A stretch of 64,000 bases of DNA from assembly GCF_002958735.1 (NCBI RefSeq), contig NZ_PPGH01000035.1, forward strand, positions 584,001-648,000. Direction: 5' to 3'. Positions within the stretch are counted from its first letter, which is position 1. Each line of letters starts with the position of its first letter. The translations under genes were made by a program, and so were the position numbers. Source of the DNA: Chromatium okenii (lineage in GTDB: Bacteria > Pseudomonadota > Gammaproteobacteria > Chromatiales > Chromatiaceae). Of this stretch, positions 60,200-64,000 are shown in pieces. The notes under the pieces are model-generated. The model was not told the DNA's origin. It saw only the letters and a list, made by a program, of their open reading frames with translations, and ran no database searches.

Positions 60200-61818
60200 A
60201 AACAGCAATTAACACAGTGCAAGAACTTTTGCATGAAGGTGAGCCAATTTTAAGCACTTATCTTGATGCAGAAATGATTAAAACCGTTACTGATGACGTT
60301 CAAAAAAAAGCGATTGATGCAACACCAGTGGTTATGGTGTTTGGTGTTTACAACGCGGGAAAAAGTACGCTGCTCAATGCCATGCTGGGTGAAGAACGCG
60401 CCTCAATGGCAGACAAACCAGAGACAGATAAGGTGACGCCTTATGAATGGCACGGCTTCACGATTTTAGATACACCGGGAATTGATGCGCCAATTGAACA
60501 TGAGAAGGTTTCACGCGAGCAATTGGAACGTAGCGATGTGGTGCTGTTTGTGTTGAGTAATGATGGCACTTTTGAAGAACAAAAAACTTACGATGAAATG
60601 TGCGACATTCTGGCAGCAAAAAAACCGCTGTTGGTGATTGTCAATAATAAAAGCGGGCAATCTGAAGCCGATGCTGATTATCGTCATCTATACGATACTG
60701 TTGCTAACAATCTGAACGCAGCAGCAGAACAACGTAAGCTGTCTCAAAAAGCGCCAATTTTTCTCATCAATGCAAAAACTGCGCTGAAAGGACGATTGGA
60801 GAATAAAGAACAACTCGTTATACATAGCAATCTGCCAGCACTTGAAAATGCGGTTGAGAACCGCTTAAAAGACTGTGATGCGAGTGAAATTGCCAGCGTG
60901 CTGGGCGAGCGCGTGAAGTCACTGATTGATGAGGCATTGAAAAAACTGGATCAGCGAGAAAAATCTCCAGAATCTCAGTTATTGGCTGGTTTGCAAGAAT
61001 CAGTGCAGGGTGAAAAATTACGCACGAGAGCAGCAATCACGTTGGCAATTCGTAGCGTAGTCAATCATTTTCGCCAGAGTTATCGGGTGGCGGCTGAATC
61101 TGGTGATGAAAGTCGCGCTAAGGCTGCATTTGAAAATGCGATTTCTGGGGCTACTCATGCGATAGAAAAAGAACTGGGAATAGCGAACGATAACCTGATT
61201 GCATTGGGTGAAAGACTCACGGCTGCTGCGCTGGCAGTGAATACCGATTCAACGAGCTTATCATTACCGACAAGCAACAATGCACTCACTGATCAAGGTG
61301 ATTCAAAGCCGTTATTTCCAGTTGAAGATGTCATGCGTGGCTTAACGTCTAAACTGACGCAGGAAGGTGTTCAGCAAGCGACTAAAACAGCAGTTCATGC
61401 AACTCTTACGCTTGCTAAAGATTGGCTTCCCAGTTTAATGAAGGGAGTTGGTGTTAAAACCATTGAAAAAATGGCAGAAGGAGCTGGTCAACTTCTAGGC
61501 AAAGCAGTTCCTTTTATTGGACCTGCGATTAGTATTATCAGTGGTATTCGTGATTATTATAAAGCGCAGGAAGAAGAGCAGGCACAAATTCGGCAGATGG
61601 AAGCACAGGCACGCGCAATTCAAGACGCAGTTGAACAACAGGCAACTCGTTTAGAAAGAGAGTTTGAAGATGGTTATTTAGCTGCGATTAAACAGGCATT
61701 TGCGCCAATTGAAACGGCTTTTATTGAACAATCCCGTGCTTTAGATCAGAAATCACAAGCATTGACTTCGGATCGCGCTGCATTGGAATCAATCAAATAT
61801 CGGCTGTCTTCTATTTAA
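60196..61818 (+). CDS. Dynamin-like GTPase 2, copy B, intact
   Basis: 540 residues. G1 GVYNAGKST (50-58), G2 Thr in DKVTPYEW, G3 DTPG (92-95), G4-like NNKS in VIVNNKSGQSEAD. A long helical stalk follows, then a hydrophobic segment near residues 415-455 (GAGQLLGKAVPFIGPAISII) resembling a membrane paddle, and a C-terminal coiled coil (EEEQAQIRQMEAQARAIQDA). This architecture is that of bacterial dynamin-like proteins, which usually work in pairs encoded side by side. Overlap with GTPase 1 supports a paired complex. Confidence 0.88.
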   Translation: MKTAINTVQELLHEGEPILSTYLDAEMIKTVTDDVQKKAIDATPVVMVFGVYNAGKSTLLNAMLGEERASMADKPETDKVTPYEWHGFTILDTPGIDAPIEHEKVSREQLERSDVVLFVLSNDGTFEEQKTYDEMCDILAAKKPLLVIVNNKSGQSEADADYRHLYDTVANNLNAAAEQRKLSQKAPIFLINAKTALKGRLENKEQLVIHSNLPALENAVENRLKDCDASEIASVLGERVKSLIDEALKKLDQREKSPESQLLAGLQESVQGEKLRTRAAITLAIRSVVNHFRQSYRVAAESGDESRAKAAFENAISGATHAIEKELGIANDNLIALGERLTAAALAVNTDSTSLSLPTSNNALTDQGDSKPLFPVEDVMRGLTSKLTQEGVQQATKTAVHATLTLAKDWLPSLMKGVGVKTIEKMAEGAGQLLGKAVPFIGPAISIISGIRDYYKAQEEEQAQIRQMEAQARAIQDAVEQQATRLEREFEDGYLAAIKQAFAPIETAFIEQSRALDQKSQALTSDRAALESIKYRLSSI

Positions 61819-61838
61819 GTTGTCATCAGTATTGCACG

Positions 61839-62042
61839 ATGCCAATTCCTCCCGCTCCAATTCGCTATACCTGCCCCAATTGCGGTTGGTCAAAAACCGT
61901 AACGCCTAAAAGTGATGTGTTATTTGCGGGTGAGTTCTTTAGAGCTTGCCCGCGTTGTCACCACACGCCATTAGACACTCGTCAATTGTCAACATCATCC
62001 ATCCAGCATTTAATACAGCAGATCAAAAGCGTTTTACGCTAA
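61839..62042 (+). CDS. Zinc-ribbon small protein, copy B
   Basis: Identical in protein sequence to the product of 58338-58541 (YTCPNCGWSK, RACPRCHHTPLD). It follows GTPase 2 at the same spacing (20 bp) as in copy A, so it is part of the duplicated unit. Confidence 0.82.
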   Translation: MPIPPAPIRYTCPNCGWSKTVTPKSDVLFAGEFFRACPRCHHTPLDTRQLSTSSIQHLIQQIKSVLR

Positions 62043-62250
62043 CCGATCAACTCAGTCGCGGCAGTGATGACGAAAAAACCTATTCTCTATATCTATACGA
62101 CGTAGCGACCGGTGGCGCAGGTTATGTCAGTCAAATGCCTTCTTCAGAGTGCCGGACAAGACAACCAATCGCCATCTTTTTGATTTAGTGTGTCAAAAAC
62201 ACCAGATTGAACATCACCTGATTCCCGGTGTAAGCATTGAACAACTATAA
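62043..62250 (+). pseudogene. Remnant resembling the C-terminal DUF1998 region of a helicase
   Basis: After the duplicated unit ends, the sequence reads SDDEKTYSLYLYDVATGGAG, YVSQ. The YDVATGGAGYV signature is typical of the DUF1998 region found at the end of some large DEAD-box helicases and in the DrmB protein of the DISARM defence system. A frame change follows at about 62140; after it KTTNRHLFDLVCQKHQIEHH, LIPGVSIEQL runs to a TAA at 62248. Neither part has a start. It is a fragment cut by the duplication or by deletion. Confidence 0.5.
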
Positions 62251-62370
62251 GCGTTGAACAACTGGCAGCAGAAAGAACCCGAATGCTTCAAAAAACAGGT
62301 CTACAATCTTTTGGTTCTGACAGTCCTGCCGATCGGTAGATTGCCACTTAATTTTAGTTATGGTGCAGCG

Positions 62371-64000
62371 ATGTCCGAAGCCATCATTCTTCTTTCCAAT
62401 TGTCGTGATCGCCTTGCGCAAGGCGTGATGACTGCCTTTGTTCAGCACGTCGGACGCGCCAGCGATGAATTTCTCAATCTGGCGGATCGGGCGACCACGC
62501 AAGAACAGCAGCAAATCTATTTTGCAGCGATGAGTTTTCTCAGCCATCGCACGCAAACTTTAATTGATCAATTTCAACGCAGTTACGCCACTCATTTTGA
62601 CGCCACCGCGAACCAGTTGCGTTCGGTCGCGCCAGCGCCAACCGATTTTGCGCTGCCTGACGAATTAACGTTGATTGATCCTGATGATTTTGAACGTGAT
62701 TTAGCCATCAGCAAAATTGCCACTCGTGCTGCGTTTAATTGTTCACAGCAGCTCGTCGCGTTGGATCGACGAATGGCGGTTGCGTTCGGTCGCGCCAGCG
62801 CCAACCGATTTTGCGCTGCCTGACGAATTAACGTTGATTGATCCTGATGATTTTGAACGTGATTTAGCCATCAGCAAAATTGCCACTCGTGCTGCGTTTA
62901 ATTGTTCACAGCAGCTCGTCGCGTTGGATCGACGAATGGCGGTATTGCTGCAAGTGCAGCGTCTGAGCCAAGACGATAACCCGTTGTATCCCGGCGCTTT
63001 ATTTAATGCGCTGGTGCACGCGCTCGGCGAATTGGGCGTAGAACGCGGATTAACGCTGGCGCTGCTGCAAGCATTTGAACGGCACACCGCCGCAGCATTG
63101 CCCGGCTTATACGCTGATCTCAACCGTTATCTCGCAGAAGCAGGTGTGCTGCCGACCATTCCCGTGACTGCGCCAGCAACACCAAACATCGCCGGTCAAT
63201 TCAGCGGTGGCGCGGCAGCAGGCGGTTATGCGCCACGAATGGTCGCGCCAGCCGCTGCTTCGGCATACAACGTTGGCGGCGATGGCGCACCGCTCGTTAA
63301 TGAAGACGTTTTTAGTCAATTATTACAAGCCATTCAAACCGTTAATCGCGCTGCGCCAATGCAGGAAAATTGGTCAACCGCGCGTTACCAATGCCACCCG
63401 CAGCGATGCACACCAGTGCTGCGCCAGCGGTGAGCATTCATCAATTGATGGACGCGCTGGGCAATTTGCAGCACGGTCAACTTGATCCGCGCACCATGCC
63501 CGGCGTGGGCATGGTGCAAATGGCATCGCCGTCGCAGCAGGACAATTTGCTGCGGCAGATTCGCGCCACACCAATGGCGAGTCGGTCGCATCCGATGGAC
63601 GCGATGACGATTGACATCGTGTCGATGCTGTTTGACGCGATTTTTAATGATCCTGATTTGTCGGCGACGCTGCGGGCAGAAATTGCCAAATTGCAAATTC
63701 CAGTGCTGAAAGTCGCGTTGATTGATAAGACTTTTTTCTCTGATCGTAAACATCCGACGCGGCGCTTGCTCGATACCATCGCCAATTCCGGCATCGGACG
63801 CGGCGAGCAGGATGAATCGCGGTTGACGGCAGAGATTTGCGCGATTGTCGATAGCGTCGTGAGCGAGTTTGACTCTGATACGCAAATCTTCAGTGCGCAG
63901 GTGCAGCGACTGGAGGCGTTTCTCAAAGAGGAAGAAGGACGCGCCCGCGATAACGCCGAGCAGATGGTCAATCAATTGGCGTCGGTGGAGCGCAAGAAGT
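62371..64000 (+). CDS. DUF1631 family protein, 3' end outside the window, frame broken by a duplication
   Basis: Starts MSEAIILLSNCRDRLAQGVM and reads through ISKIATRAAFNCSQQLVALD, LQVQRLSQDDNPLYPGALFN, ALVHALGELGVERGLTLALL and later LDPRTMPGVGMVQMASPSQQ, MTIDIVSMLFDAIFNDPDLS, ALIDKTFFSDRKHPTRRLLD. These are DUF1631 features; the family has no assigned role. A 163-bp exact tandem duplication (62617-62942) shifts the frame near 62780, and another shift lies near 63390. The gene continues past 64000. Confidence 0.82.
62617..62942 (+). repeat. 163-bp exact tandem duplication in the DUF1631 gene
   Basis: Units 62617-62779 and 62780-62942 are the same, both beginning TTGCGTTCGGTCGCG and ending GACGAATGGCGG. 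As 163 is not a multiple of three, it breaks the gene. Removing one unit restores a single frame through RRMAVLLQVQRLSQ. Either a fresh slippage event or an assembly artefact. Confidence 0.93.

Noticed and set aside
61946..62188. 80-codon gene overlapping the second zinc-ribbon gene
   Set aside because: Its first half is an out-of-frame reading of the zinc-ribbon gene; only the part after 62043 carries the DUF1998-like signature, reported separately.

Overview
The window is a bacterial chromosome segment, almost certainly from a gammaproteobacterium. The evidence is the gene set and order: trxB-aat-bpt, the gammaproteobacterial type of gshA, rluD-pgeF beside bamD, hrcA-grpE-dnaK-dnaJ under a CIRCE element, and murF-mraY-murD. 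Exopolysaccharide and PEP-CTERM genes plus G/C-rich palindromic repeats suggest an environmental or floc-forming lineage (Chromatiales, Thiotrichales or Competibacter-like). That placement is inference. No rRNA is present; there is one tRNA (Arg, CCG).

Layout. 1-3.3 kb: end of a BepA-type protease, a FixJ-like regulator, DUF190, dsbB and a ModE-like regulator. 3.4-5.8 kb (minus): trxB-aat-bpt. 5.9-12.9 kb (minus): prc-gshA-hyfC-hyfE-hyfF, each start overlapping the previous stop. 13-19.6 kb: def, an ACT-domain protein, a MerR pair, pgeF, rluD, bamD, glnB and nadE. 19.6-20.6 kb: an AT-richer GIY-YIG protein gene. 20.9-26 kb: the CIRCE-controlled chaperone operon. 26-36 kb: an SseB-like gene, aroG, an ATP-grasp/alpha-E/transglutaminase operon, creA, a complete insertion sequence, pckA and pyrC. 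36-46 kb: an AT-richer block with PEP-CTERM and exopolysaccharide genes, including a six-gene operon carrying the uncharacterised HPr-rel-A module. 46-52.7 kb: rep, tRNA-Arg, murF-mraY-murD. 52.8-62 kb: a locus of dynamin-like GTPases with small accessory genes, its core present as two tandem copies. 62-64 kb: a helicase-tail remnant and a DUF1631 gene that runs off the end.

Two features cut across the whole window. First, a C-run/G-run palindromic repeat (reading like PPxPPFxKGG when translated) recurs about eight times and often lies inside coding sequence: bpt, hyfE, gshA, nadE and murD. Second, many conserved and normally indispensable genes (dnaK, dnaJ, def, murF, mraY, murD, prc, bpt, hyfF) are broken by single-base deletions. 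In many of them one C added to the coding strand restores the family sequence. This looks more like sequence or assembly error than decay, so broken genes are given as full spans with the breaks noted.

The best candidates for undescribed biology are the dynamin-like GTPase locus at 52.8-62.0 kb and the HPr-rel-A operon at 41.5-46.1 kb. The latter has a twin-arginine cysteine-containing small protein, a PqqD-like protein, an HprK-like kinase, a nucleotidyltransferase, a small membrane protein and a sugar-phosphate transferase. Nearby are a PEP-CTERM acyltransferase and a PEP-CTERM protein with a sigma-54 promoter and two matching upstream boxes.
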